Source of the DNA: Bacteroidota bacterium
GTDB taxonomy: Bacteria > Bacteroidota > Bacteroidia > Bacteroidales > Prolixibacteraceae
NCBI GenBank assembly: GCA_023412195.1
Contig: JAEYNZ010000045.1
Location: forward strand, 1 to 64,000
Length of the DNA stretch: 64,000 nucleotides
Reading direction: 5' to 3'
The number at the start of each line of letters is the position of its first letter. The first letter of the stretch is position 1. Below, piece by piece: positions 54,217-62,936 of the stretch. A program made the position numbers and the translations under genes. The notes under the pieces are model-generated. The model did no database searches. It saw only the letters and a program-made list of their open reading frames with translations, and was not told the origin of the DNA.

Positions 54217-55452
54217 TTAATCAAATTCAGATCTAAGTACTTTAAGCACTTCATCAATAGTTTCTTCCTCCAGATCAGTCCGCTTAATCAGCTCATTTCT
54301 GGGTATATTCAGTACATTCTTCGCAGTATCACAACCAATACCTTTCAGGCTGTCGATAATCCAGCCTTCAATTTCATCGGCAAATTCATCGAGGTTCACA
54401 TCATCATCATCTACCTGGGTTTCGCGGTATACATCAATTTCATATCCTGTAAGCTGGCTTGCCAGCCTGATGTTCAGTCCGCCCTTTCCAATTGCAAGTG
54501 AAACTTCTTCGGGTTTCAGATAAACGTCCGCTTTCTTGTCAGCTTCATTTATCTTAATGTTATTGATCTTGGCAGGATTCAATGCCCGCTTGATAAACAG
54601 CTGTGTGTTGGCCGAATAATTGATGACGTCGATGTTTTCATTTCTCAACTCCCGCACAATGCCATGTATACGGGAACCTTTCATACCCACACATGCTCCT
54701 ACCGGGTCAATTCTTTCATCATATGATTCAACCGCTACTTTTGCACGTTCACCTGGTACCCTAACGATCTTTTTAATCGTAATCAAACCGTCAAAAATCT
54801 CAGGAATTTCAAGTTCAAACAATCTTTCAAGGAAAACAGGTGCTGTACGTGACAAAATGATCAGCGGGTTGTTGTTCCTCAGTTCTACCTTGTAAACAAT
54901 GGCACGGACTGCATCGCCTTTCCGAAAATAATCAGATGGAATCTGTTCCGACTTAGGAAGGATCAGTTCGTTTCCTTCATCATCAAGTATCAGAATCTCC
55001 TTTTTCCAAACCTGATATACCTCCCCGGTGACTATATCACCTATTTTATTTTTGTATTTTCCGTAAATATGATCCTTCTCCAGTTCCATGATCTTGCTGG
55101 CAAGGTTCTGTCGAAGATTCAGAATAGCCCGGCGGCCGAAATCAAGCAGCTTCACTTCGTCGGTCACTTCCTCTCCAACTTCATAATCACTGTCGATCTT
55201 TTTGGCCTCCGACAGGGATATCTGCAGATTGGGATCTTCCAGTTCATCATCTTCAACCACTTCCCTGTTTCTCCAGATCTCGAAGTCGCCTTTATCGATG
55301 TTGATGATTACATCACAATTTTCATCTGTGCCGAATTGCTTGATCAAAACGCTTCTGAAAACATCTTCAAGTACACTCATCATAGTCACCCGGTCAATGT
55401 TTTTCAGTTCCTTAAACTCGGCAAAAGTATCGATAAGGTTAATATTTTCCAT
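54217..55452 (-). CDS. nusA: Transcription termination/antitermination factor NusA
   Basis: A 411-residue NusA. It has an N-terminal RNA-polymerase-binding domain (1-125), an S1 domain (about 130-200; GDIVTGEVYQVWKKE) and two KH domains with VKSYDERIDPVGACVGMKG-type VESYDERIDPVGACVG and SLAIGKGGLNIRLASQLTG. A short acidic C-terminal helical segment is present, as usual outside proteobacteria. It binds elongating polymerase and nascent RNA. Operon rimP-nusA-infB, 11 bases after rimP. Confidence 0.97.
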   Translation of the reverse strand: MENINLIDTFAEFKELKNIDRVTMMSVLEDVFRSVLIKQFGTDENCDVIINIDKGDFEIWRNREVVEDDELEDPNLQISLSEAKKIDSDYEVGEEVTDEVKLLDFGRRAILNLRQNLASKIMELEKDHIYGKYKNKIGDIVTGEVYQVWKKEILILDDEGNELILPKSEQIPSDYFRKGDAVRAIVYKVELRNNNPLIILSRTAPVFLERLFELEIPEIFDGLITIKKIVRVPGERAKVAVESYDERIDPVGACVGMKGSRIHGIVRELRNENIDVINYSANTQLFIKRALNPAKINNIKINEADKKADVYLKPEEVSLAIGKGGLNIRLASQLTGYEIDVYRETQVDDDDVNLDEFADEIEGWIIDSLKGIGCDTAKNVLNIPRNELIKRTDLEEETIDEVLKVLRSEFD

Positions 55453-55463
55453 TACGTTCTAAT

Positions 55464-55928
55464 TTATTTAAATGAAACAACAACTTTTGCGCTTTTTATT
55501 TCGCCATATTCCAGTTTATGCTCCCGCACTGTCAACTGCTTTTTCTTCTGTCCTTCGACCTTCTCCTTCGATTCTGTTTCAAAAATAATATAATCAGGAG
55601 TGGCAAGTTTCAGAAGCCCGGTATGTTTTTCACCGGCATCTGTCAATATTTCAATATTCCTTCCGGTATTTTTATAATACTGCTCCTTCACCCTGAAGGG
55701 TTCAGATAATCCTGCTGAGGAAACCTGGAGCTCAAAATCCTCTGCTTCCCTGTCGAGATTGCCTTCAATGTGCCTGCTGATCTGAACACAGCGCTCTATA
55801 GTGATGCCATCGAAGCTGTCGACAAAAACCCTGATAACCCCGGTGGCGCTTATCTGCACATCCACCAGGAACATTCTTTCATCGAGCTGTTCACTGACCA
55901 GATCCACTATTTTTGCTTTGTCAATCAT
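55464..55928 (-). CDS. rimP: Ribosome maturation factor RimP
   Basis: A 154-residue RimP, needed for 30S assembly. It contains the family's CVQISRHIEGNLDREAEDFELQVSSAGLSEP region, with the LEVSSPGL-type motif appearing as LQVSSAGL. The second domain ends in the strand-rich KLEYGEIKSAKVVVSF. Start at 55928 (MIDKAKIV) preferred; an ATG at 55943 adds five residues. First gene of rimP-nusA-infB, with a strong promoter upstream. Confidence 0.93.
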   Translation of the reverse strand: MIDKAKIVDLVSEQLDERMFLVDVQISATGVIRVFVDSFDGITIERCVQISRHIEGNLDREAEDFELQVSSAGLSEPFRVKEQYYKNTGRNIEILTDAGEKHTGLLKLATPDYIIFETESKEKVEGQKKKQLTVREHKLEYGEIKSAKVVVSFK

Positions 55929-55993
55929 ATTTACCTTTAACAAAATAGGGAACCTACGGCCCCCTAATTCAGGTTTTTATTCGAAAATCAGCG

Positions 55994-56024
55994 CAAAAAT
56001 AGTAAATTCTAATTAAAATACAAA
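55994..56024 (-). promoter_or_regulatory. Housekeeping promoter of rimP-nusA-infB
   Basis: Minus-strand TTTG (56024-56021), 19-base spacer, TATTTTTG (56001-55994). An exact fit to the Bacteroidota consensus, with the same spacing as the rplM promoter. It leaves a leader of about 60 bases. Confidence 0.8.
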
Positions 56025-56103
56025 TATTTATAGAGATGATAAATCCCTTAAACCGAATTAATTAAACTTTTGTATTTTTAGCCTGTTAAAGCTAAAGAAA
56101 ATT

Positions 56104-57360
56104 GTGACGCAGTATTATTTGAACAAGAAAAAGATCATCAACGATCCGGTCTTTGGATTCATAAACATCCAGTCGGATCTTATATTTGACCTGCTCGAAC
56201 ATCCATATATTCAAAGGCTGAGGAGGATAAAGCAACTGGGATTGTCATTTCTTGTTTATCCGGGAGCCAACCACTCCAGGTTCGAACATGTACTGGGAGC
56301 AAGCCATCTGATGAGACAGGCAATCTCAGTTCTAAGGTTGAAGGGACATGACATAACAGAGGATGAAGCTGACGCAGTTACAGTTGCCATTTTACTTCAC
56401 GATATAGGCCATGCACCCTTCTCACATGTTCTCGAAAATACGCTTGTGGAAATACCCCATGAAAACATTTCACTCATGATGATGAATGAACTGAACCGCC
56501 AATTCTTGGGTAAACTTGATCTTGCCATTGATATTTTCAGGAACAGGTATAAAAAACAGTTTCTTCACCAGCTTGTTGCCAGCCAGCTCGATATGGACAG
56601 GCTCGATTATCTCAGCCGCGACAGTTTTTTCACAGGGGTGGCTGAGGGCATTGTGGGAATAGACCGGATCATTAAAATGCTCACTGTTTGGAACGATCAG
56701 CTGGCTGTAGATTACAAGGGAATCTATTCTATTGAAAAATTCCTCATTGCGCGCAGGCTGATGTACTGGCAGGTTTACCTGCATAAAACAGTTGTATCGG
56801 CCGAATTCCTGCTCATACACATCCTGAAAAGGGCAAAGGAACTCAGGGCAGAAGGAAAAAATGTTTTCACTACCCCCACACTTGATATATTTTTCCGGAA
56901 CCGGTTTACTGAACAGGATTTTGCCCAAAACGCATTGATCGGATCGAAACCTGTACTGGAGTGGTATGCACTTCTCGATGATAATGATATTCTCACCTCA
57001 GTAAAGGAGTGGCAGATGCATACCGATCCAGTATTGTCATATCTTTCCAAAGGACTTATCAATAGGAGGTTGTTCCGTATAAAAATTAAAGATGTACCTC
57101 CTTCAGCCAAATGGAATGAAAAAATGTTAAATCTGATTACAGAAAAAATAACAAACGACAGTAACTTGTCGCCTTATTATCTTATGACGGGGGAAATTAC
57201 AAACAGTGCATATAACCAAAGTACCGAAAATATTAAAATTCTGTATAAAAATGGCAAGGTTAAGGAAATTGGGAAAGCCTCTGATATTAACCTTTCTGTA
57301 CTGACTAAAACAGTGCGCAAATATTTTGCCTGTTATCCAAAAGAATTGGACATTAATTAG
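56104..57360 (+). CDS. HD-superfamily phosphohydrolase (dGTPase-like)
   Basis: A 418-residue HD-domain protein. Metal ligands are in NHSRFEHVLGASHL and the paired His-Asp in LLHDIGHAPFSHVLE, with a later HENIS and LDMDRLDYLSRD typical of the COG1078 group related to dNTP triphosphohydrolases. No signal peptide is seen. Start codon GTG at 56104; no ATG fits upstream. Divergent from rimP, 36 bases before lpxD. It probably hydrolyses a nucleotide, but the substrate is not known for this subgroup in Bacteroidota. Confidence 0.87.
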   Translation: MTQYYLNKKKIINDPVFGFINIQSDLIFDLLEHPYIQRLRRIKQLGLSFLVYPGANHSRFEHVLGASHLMRQAISVLRLKGHDITEDEADAVTVAILLHDIGHAPFSHVLENTLVEIPHENISLMMMNELNRQFLGKLDLAIDIFRNRYKKQFLHQLVASQLDMDRLDYLSRDSFFTGVAEGIVGIDRIIKMLTVWNDQLAVDYKGIYSIEKFLIARRLMYWQVYLHKTVVSAEFLLIHILKRAKELRAEGKNVFTTPTLDIFFRNRFTEQDFAQNALIGSKPVLEWYALLDDNDILTSVKEWQMHTDPVLSYLSKGLINRRLFRIKIKDVPPSAKWNEKMLNLITEKITNDSNLSPYYLMTGEITNSAYNQSTENIKILYKNGKVKEIGKASDINLSVLTKTVRKYFACYPKELDIN

Positions 57361-57376
57361 TTTAAACATATATTTG
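57346..57376 (+). promoter_or_regulatory. Promoter upstream of lpxD
   Basis: TTG (57346-57348), about 20 bases, TATATTTG (57369-57376), 20 bases before the lpxD ATG. It fits the phylum's consensus, with a -33 box one base short, and overlaps the 3' end of the HD gene. Confidence 0.65.
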
Positions 57377-57396
57377 CATCGCTAAAAAACGATTGA

Positions 57397-58452
57397 ATGG
57401 AATTTAAAGCTTCAGACATTGCTTCTTTTCTGAACGGAGATGTTTCAGGTGACAGCAATGTCAAGGTATCGGGCGTATCAAAAATTGAAGAGGGAAAACC
57501 TGGAACCCTCTCATTTCTTTCCAATCCGAAATATGAAAACTATATTTATACAACCCTCTCGTCCATCGTATTGGTAAACCGGAGTTTCGAACCAAAAACG
57601 GAAATAAAAACCACACTCATTAAAGTTGATGATGCCTATCAGGCATTTGCATCGCTGCTCGATATGTATGACCAGGCTACAAAACAGGCTTTGAAAGGCA
57701 TTGAATCGCCCAGTTATATCGATCCTTCAGCCAGCCTGGGAAATAACATTTATGTAGGCGCATTTGCCTATATTGGCCGTAGTGCCAAAGTTGGCGAGGG
57801 GACCAAAATCTACCCGCAGGTTTTTGTGGGAGAAAATGTCACAGTAGGAAATAATTGCATCATATATCCGGGAGTAAAGATATACAGCAACAGTATGATC
57901 GGGAATAACTGCATCCTTCATTCAGGAACAGTCATCGGATCTGACGGTTTTGGATTTGCTCCCCAACCCGATGGCACCTATAAAAAAATACCCCAGATCG
58001 GGAATGTCATCCTGGAAGATGATGTGGAAATTGGCGCCAACACTGCAATCGACTGCGGAACCTTTGGTTCAACCATTATAAGAAAAGGTGCCAAACTCGA
58101 CAATCTTGTACAGGTAGCACATAATTGCGACATTGGAGAAAATACTGTGATCGCTGGCCAGGCCGGATTAGCCGGATCATCAAAAACCGGTAAAAACTGC
58201 CGGCTTGGAGGTCAGGTAGGACTGGCAGGGCACCTCACACTTGGCAACAATGTTCAGATTGGTGCCCAGTCTGGTGTAAGTAAATCAGTGAAAGACAATG
58301 AAATTCTGATGGCATCACCTGCATTTAATTATAAAGATGCAATTAAAACATACACTATTATACGGAACCTGCCCAAATTAAGGGAAGAAGTAATTCAGCT
58401 TCAAAAAGATGTCAAATCTTTAAAACAGGGAAAACCTGACGATTCAAAATAA
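57397..58452 (+). CDS. lpxD: UDP-3-O-(acyl)glucosamine N-acyltransferase LpxD
   Basis: A 351-residue LpxD, the third step of lipid A synthesis: it adds the N-linked acyl chain to UDP-3-O-acyl-glucosamine. It has an N-terminal uridine-binding domain (1-100; GTLSFLSNPKYENY), a left-handed beta helix of hexapeptide repeats (about 110-310), the catalytic-His region VAHNCDIGENTVIAGQAG, and a C-terminal helix. First of lpxD, lpxC-fabZ, lpxA, with 9 bases to the next gene. Confidence 0.96.
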   Translation: MEFKASDIASFLNGDVSGDSNVKVSGVSKIEEGKPGTLSFLSNPKYENYIYTTLSSIVLVNRSFEPKTEIKTTLIKVDDAYQAFASLLDMYDQATKQALKGIESPSYIDPSASLGNNIYVGAFAYIGRSAKVGEGTKIYPQVFVGENVTVGNNCIIYPGVKIYSNSMIGNNCILHSGTVIGSDGFGFAPQPDGTYKKIPQIGNVILEDDVEIGANTAIDCGTFGSTIIRKGAKLDNLVQVAHNCDIGENTVIAGQAGLAGSSKTGKNCRLGGQVGLAGHLTLGNNVQIGAQSGVSKSVKDNEILMASPAFNYKDAIKTYTIIRNLPKLREEVIQLQKDVKSLKQGKPDDSK

Positions 58453-58461
58453 AATTTCTTT

Positions 58462-59850
58462 ATGGCGGACAAACAAAAAACACTGGCTAAGCCTTTTAAA
58501 ATTGAAGGGAAAGGACTACATACAGGAGTTAATGTGACCATGAATTTTTTACCTGCCCCTGTCAATCATGGTTTTAAATTTAAAAGGGTTGATCTGGACA
58601 ATGAACCCATTATCGATGCGGATGTCGACCTTGTTATTGATACTTCAAGAGGAACCCTCCTGGGTGTTAACGGAGCAAGAATCGGAACAATTGAACATGC
58701 GCTGGCGGCACTTACGGGCATGGACCTCGACAATGTGCTGATTGAAGTTAATAATGAAGAAGCGCCCATCATGGACGGCAGCTCAAAATATTTCGTGGAA
58801 GCCATAGAAAAAGCCGGAGTGGTGGAACAGGATGCCGATCGCGATTATTTTGAAATAAAAGAAAAAATTGAAATCTTCGATGATGTCTCTGGTGCGCATA
58901 TCATAGCCCTCCCCGATGACGATTACCGGCTGAATGTGATGATTTCATTTAAATCGAGAGTATTGAATAACCAGTTTGCAAACCTCGAAACCATACGTGG
59001 GTTCAAGGATGAAATTGCCTGGTGCCGTACTTTCGTATTTTTGCACGAACTGGAGTTCCTGCTCAAAAACAACCTCATTAAGGGAGGCGACCTGAACAAT
59101 GCCATTGTAATTATCGATAAGGAAGTAGGACAGGATGAACTCGACAGGCTGGCCGATTTGTTTAATCACGACCATGTAGAGGTGAAACCGCAGGGAATAC
59201 TCAACAACCTTGAGCTTTATTTCGATAATGAATGTGCCCGGCACAAACTGCTCGATGTAATTGGCGACCTGGCATTGTGCGGAAAAAGAATTAAAGGGCG
59301 GATTATTGCAGCCAAACCTGGGCACAGACCCAATACCCTTTTTGCACAGGCATTGAAAGATGCATGGAAAAAATCGCTCAGTGAGATACCGGCATACGAT
59401 CCAAATGCTACACCCCTGCTCGACACCAACCAGATTAAGGAGTACCTTCCGCACAGGTATCCGTTTCTCATGGTCGACAAAATCCTTACAATGACCGAAA
59501 CAGAGGTAGTCGGAATAAAAAATGTAACCCAGAATGAACCTTTCTTCCAGGGCCATTTTCCTGATGAACCAGTTATGCCCGGAGTACTGCTGATAGAAGC
59601 TATGGCACAAACAGGCGGCCTTTTGGTACTTTGTAAACTCGAAGGAAAATATTCAACATATTTTATCCGGATCGACAATGTAAAGTTCAGAAAAAAAGTC
59701 GTTCCGGGCGATACGCTTATTTTCAAGCTTACGCTCAGTTCGCCCATCAGAAGGGGGATTGCAACCATGAAAGGAGTGACTTATGTTGGAAATAGAATAG
59801 TTGCCGAAGGTGAATTTATGGCACAATTAGTAAAGCAAACAGATAATTAA
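58462..59850 (+). CDS. lpxC/fabZ: LpxC-FabZ fusion (UDP-acyl-GlcNAc deacetylase / hydroxyacyl-ACP dehydratase)
   Basis: A 462-residue bifunctional enzyme. Residues 1-305 are LpxC, the zinc deacetylase and committed step of lipid A synthesis (GKGLHTGVNVTM, IGTIEHALAALTG, ECARHKLLDVIGDLAL, AAKPGHRPN). Residues 320-460 are FabZ, the dehydratase of fatty acid synthesis (PHRYPFLMVDKIL, GHFPDEPVMPGVLLIEAMAQ). The fusion is a hallmark of Bacteroidota and couples lipid A supply to fatty-acid elongation. Located between lpxD and lpxA. Confidence 0.97.
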   Translation: MADKQKTLAKPFKIEGKGLHTGVNVTMNFLPAPVNHGFKFKRVDLDNEPIIDADVDLVIDTSRGTLLGVNGARIGTIEHALAALTGMDLDNVLIEVNNEEAPIMDGSSKYFVEAIEKAGVVEQDADRDYFEIKEKIEIFDDVSGAHIIALPDDDYRLNVMISFKSRVLNNQFANLETIRGFKDEIAWCRTFVFLHELEFLLKNNLIKGGDLNNAIVIIDKEVGQDELDRLADLFNHDHVEVKPQGILNNLELYFDNECARHKLLDVIGDLALCGKRIKGRIIAAKPGHRPNTLFAQALKDAWKKSLSEIPAYDPNATPLLDTNQIKEYLPHRYPFLMVDKILTMTETEVVGIKNVTQNEPFFQGHFPDEPVMPGVLLIEAMAQTGGLLVLCKLEGKYSTYFIRIDNVKFRKKVVPGDTLIFKLTLSSPIRRGIATMKGVTYVGNRIVAEGEFMAQLVKQTDN

Positions 59851-59872
59851 CCTGATTCAGTTAAAAATAATT

Positions 59873-60655
59873 ATGAAACAACCATTGGCTTATGTCCATC
59901 CCGATGCAAAAGTTGCAGACAATGTGGTAATCGAACCTTTTGTATCGATTGACCGGGATGTAATAATCGGTGAAGGTACACGAATAGGATCAAGTGTTAC
60001 GATACTTTCCGGAACAAGAATTGGCAAAAACTGCAACATTTTCCCGGGAGCCGTAATCGGTGCTATCCCCCAGGACCTGAAGTTCAGAGGTGAATATACC
60101 ACCGTGGAAATTGGAGACAACAATACCATCCGTGAATATGTTACCGTTAACCGTGGAACAGCCTCAAAAGGCAAAACAGTGGTAGGAAACAACAACCTGA
60201 TCATGGCCTATGTACACATTGCACATGACTGCAAGGTAGGAAACTCCATCATCCTTGGCAACAATACCCAGCTCGCGGGTGAAGTCATCATCGACGACTG
60301 GGCAATCGTATCAGGCATGACCGGCATCCACCAGTTCTGCCATATTGGCTCCCATGTAATGGTAGCAGGCGGCTCCCTTGTAAGAAAAGATGTACCTCCG
60401 TTTATCAAGGCAGGAAGAGAGCCACTTGCCTATGTGGGAATCAACTCTATCGGCATGCGCCGCCGGAGCTATACCAACGAAAAAATCAGGGAAATCCAGG
60501 ACATTTACAGGTATATTTATCAGAAAGGCCTGAATACCGCCCAGGCAGTTGAAATCATTGAAGCAGAAATGCCTGCCAGCCAGGAACGCGATGAGATCCT
60601 GCTCTTTGTAAAAGATTCAAAAAGGGGAATCATCAGGGGATATTTTCCCGATTAA
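59873..60655 (+). CDS. lpxA: UDP-N-acetylglucosamine acyltransferase LpxA
   Basis: A 260-residue LpxA, first step of lipid A synthesis (acyl transfer from ACP to UDP-GlcNAc). It has a hexapeptide beta helix (about 5-185) with the catalytic His segment YVHIAHDCKVGN, a conserved GMTGIHQFCHIGSHVMVAGGS, and a C-terminal helical domain (190-255). Last gene of the lipid A operon, followed by a terminator at 60707-60741. Confidence 0.97.
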   Translation: MKQPLAYVHPDAKVADNVVIEPFVSIDRDVIIGEGTRIGSSVTILSGTRIGKNCNIFPGAVIGAIPQDLKFRGEYTTVEIGDNNTIREYVTVNRGTASKGKTVVGNNNLIMAYVHIAHDCKVGNSIILGNNTQLAGEVIIDDWAIVSGMTGIHQFCHIGSHVMVAGGSLVRKDVPPFIKAGREPLAYVGINSIGMRRRSYTNEKIREIQDIYRYIYQKGLNTAQAVEIIEAEMPASQERDEILLFVKDSKRGIIRGYFPD

Positions 60656-60706
60656 AACAGCAGCAGAAATTCTTAACTAAACAGCCGGAAAAAGATGCCG
60701 GCCAAT

Positions 60707-60741
60707 AGCAGCATGAGTTTCACATTTCATGCTGCTTTTTT
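60707..60741 (+). terminator. Intrinsic terminator after lpxA
   Basis: AGCAGCATGA and TCATGCTGCT form a perfect 10-bp stem with a 10-base loop, followed by seven T on the plus strand. It ends the lipid A operon. Confidence 0.92.
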
Positions 60742-60836
60742 ATTTCCTGGCTCAACCATGGGTTTTTCCCTGGCATTTTATTCAAGATTCGACTACCTGC
60801 CAAAGCCGCACCAGGTCTATCCCGAATTGAATTTAA

Positions 60837-60869
60837 TATAGGGATGGTATAGGGAAGGTATAGAGATGA
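60837..60869. repeat. Three-unit 11-bp tandem repeat (TATAGGGATGG)
   Basis: Units TATAGGGATGG, TATAGGGAAGG and TATAGAGATGA in tandem. Imperfect but regular in length. Function unknown. Confidence 0.65.
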
Positions 60870-60961
60870 AACAGGGGAGAAGAGCAGGTTACTGGTTCCT
60901 GTGTGCTGGGCCTTTGGTGTTCGGGTACTTGTTGCTGGGTACTTCAGTGCCGGGTGCAGCG

Positions 60962-61017
60962 TACCCTAATATTTGCAGTTAGGGTAAATAAAATTGGTAC
61001 GAGAGGTGCAACGCACC
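60962..61017. repeat. REP-like pair of hairpins
   Basis: A perfect 8-bp inverted repeat TACCCTAA / TTAGGGTA with a 9-base loop (60962-60986), then GGTGC-AAC-GCACC (61005-61017), followed closely by AACAT / ATGTT. Compact clustered palindromes in an intergenic gap resemble REP elements, which are mobilised by RAYT transposases. No RAYT gene is seen in this window. Confidence 0.5.
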
Positions 61018-61276
61018 GTAACATTATAAATGTTTAGATATCAGTGTTGAGCGATTTTGATGTAAAGGAATACTAAAATCACTGATGATGGATTACATTA
61101 ATACGCCTGCCAATTCCGGTCCCTGGGCTGGTGATGACGCTCCGTTAGAGCTGGGAAAGTAGCTGGTATTTGAATCAAAACTTAAAGACATAATTCGTAT
61201 TATAAAGTTTTGGAAGGTATTTGAATATCCACAAACTAATTCTACTTTTAATCTTTCACCTTTAATTTAACTTATC

Positions 61277-62248
61277 ATGACAGATATAATGATGAAAATT
61301 TTTAAATCATCCTTTCCGGTTACCATAAGGGTACTTACTGCCTCCTTAGTCTTATTTGCCAGCGCTGCCATTGCGCAGGACGGAACGATTTATCCGCTCG
61401 AAGCTCCGGCTGAACCGAATGCCATTCCACTTGGCACAGGAAATGTTAAAGGGCAGGAAGCTCCGGAAACGTGGTTTCAGCAGTGGGGCGACCCGATGGC
61501 ACGAAATATTTCCAAAGCTACCCTCACCCCTTTCCTGCCTGAACCGGGCAAGGCAAATGGTACGGCCGTTATAGTGGCCCCCGGGGGTGGATTCCGGTGG
61601 CTGTCGATGGGAAATGAAGGCTGGGAAGTGGCAGAAGCACTTGCTGCCCGGGGCATTGCAGCCTTTGTTCTGAAATACCGCCTCCATCCTACCCCGGAGT
61701 CGCTCGATGACTTCAGTCAATCGATGAACAGAACCTTTGCTGCGGCAGCTGAAAACTCCGGTTCTTCCGGGGAAAAAGTAGCACCTGCACCTCCGCGCCC
61801 CGACCTTTCCAACCAGCTTCAGGATGCTGAGGCGGCATATAAAATGATTGTGCAGCGGGCCAAAGAATGGGGTGTTGATATAAACCGGATTGGTATGATG
61901 GGCTTTTCTGCGGGGGCAGGCCTTACAATGCATGCCACACTAAACTCCAGCACAATGAAACTGGCTTTCATCGCACCGGTCTATGGTGGCATGGGCCCGG
62001 TTGAAGTACCAAAGGATGCCCCTCCTATGTTCAACGTTATTGCCACTGATGATTTCCTTTTTGGTGGTCAGTTCGGAGTAATTAAATCGTGGTATGAGGC
62101 AGGAATTCCGGTTGAGTTTCATCTGTACCAGAACGGCGGACATGGTTTCGGACTTGGAAATCCGGACCGCACCAGTAATCGCTGGTTTGATGCCTTTATA
62201 CATTGGCTTGATGTCAACAAACTTTTTGTTTCCAAGCAAACTGAGTAA
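61277..62248 (+). CDS. Secreted alpha/beta hydrolase, BD-FAE-like esterase
   Basis: A 323-residue alpha/beta hydrolase with signal peptide (cut near AAIAQ, about 35). The oxyanion segment is VIVAPGGGFRWLS. The nucleophile is Ser211 in GFSAGA, the acid is within VIATDDFLFGG, and the His is in NGGHGFGLG, giving a complete triad. It resembles esterases of the BD-FAE type, which remove acetyl or feruloyl groups from plant polysaccharide. An insert rich in Pro and Ser (about 155-185) is unusual. The first ATG at 61277 is used; ATGs at 61289 and 61292 are alternatives. A lone gene after the repeat-rich gap. Confidence 0.8.
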   Translation: MTDIMMKIFKSSFPVTIRVLTASLVLFASAAIAQDGTIYPLEAPAEPNAIPLGTGNVKGQEAPETWFQQWGDPMARNISKATLTPFLPEPGKANGTAVIVAPGGGFRWLSMGNEGWEVAEALAARGIAAFVLKYRLHPTPESLDDFSQSMNRTFAAAAENSGSSGEKVAPAPPRPDLSNQLQDAEAAYKMIVQRAKEWGVDINRIGMMGFSAGAGLTMHATLNSSTMKLAFIAPVYGGMGPVEVPKDAPPMFNVIATDDFLFGGQFGVIKSWYEAGIPVEFHLYQNGGHGFGLGNPDRTSNRWFDAFIHWLDVNKLFVSKQTE

Positions 62249-62371
62249 AGGGCCACAGAGGGTCATCACCTGTTATAAAGCAGGATTGCCACAGCTGATA
62301 CTGGTTTGGCTTACACTCGTATCAAATTACGTGAATTACTTTATCTCCGGGATACTTCACTTTTTTTATTT

Positions 62372-62379
62372 AGCTTTGT
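62372..62379 (+). promoter_or_regulatory. Candidate -7 box of the metal-efflux operon
   Basis: TAGCTTTG fits TAnnTTTG and stands about 35 bases before the start at 62414. No good TTTG -33 box is seen. Confidence 0.45.
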
Positions 62380-62413
62380 TATATAACACATACAAATAAA
62401 ATTCTCAGAGTTG

Positions 62414-62836
62414 GTGAAGGAAATTCAATATAGAAAGATTATTTTGCTTGTGGCAGGAATTATATTGCTTCTTCACTATGCTGTGCCACATCACCATCAT
62501 CAGGGTCAGGTTTGTTTAATCACTGAAGAATGCAGGAATTGTGACTTGCCACATGATCATCACAACGGCGATCATGATCATCAGGAAGACCCGGAAAATA
62601 AATCCAATCATTGTTGCATCAGTGATTTTATCACGGTTTCTCAAAAAAACACCTTCCGCCAATTAATTTCAGACAGTTCGGAGAATAAAAATTATCAGAA
62701 TTTTGACAGTATATTAATTTCCTTTGATCCCATTAGATCAACATTTCATACTGTTTCACCACCACCTGAAATTAATAAATTTTATCCTTTATTTATCAGG
62801 TTTTCCATAGGGTTACGGGGCCCTCCTGCAGCATAA
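62414..62836 (+). CDS. Small His-rich membrane or secreted protein, metal-binding
   Basis: About 140 residues. A hydrophobic segment (about 9-25) is followed by a His/Cys cluster (PHHHHQGQVC, DLPHDHHNGDHDHQE, NHCC) suited to binding copper, zinc or nickel. The C-terminal 60 residues are unlike known domains and end in a polar-aromatic stretch. Such proteins commonly precede heavy-metal RND efflux genes in this phylum, and a CusB-like adaptor does follow. Start codon is GTG at 62414 or TTG at 62411; there is no ATG nearby. Confidence 0.7.
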   Translation: MKEIQYRKIILLVAGIILLLHYAVPHHHHQGQVCLITEECRNCDLPHDHHNGDHDHQEDPENKSNHCCISDFITVSQKNTFRQLISDSSENKNYQNFDSILISFDPIRSTFHTVSPPPEINKFYPLFIRFSIGLRGPPAA

Positions 62837-62936
62837 TTAACTGCTTAATTATATAGTAACTGATAGTATTCCAGGGGGATTTGCAGCCATGGAAAAATCC
62901 TACTTTAGATCCGGGTTATAAATAAAACATATTCAT

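Larger units (their letters stand above)
60742..61276. other. Repeat-rich intergenic stretch
   Basis: About 535 bases between the lpxA terminator and the esterase gene. No gene is present. It contains a three-unit 11-base tandem repeat (60837-60869) and two hairpins (60962-60986, 61005-61017), listed separately. A possible esterase promoter is not clear. Confidence 0.5.

Noticed and set aside
61352..61933. 193-codon minus-strand frame antisense to the esterase
   Set aside because: The plus-strand frame has a signal peptide and full catalytic triad; the antisense frame has neither.
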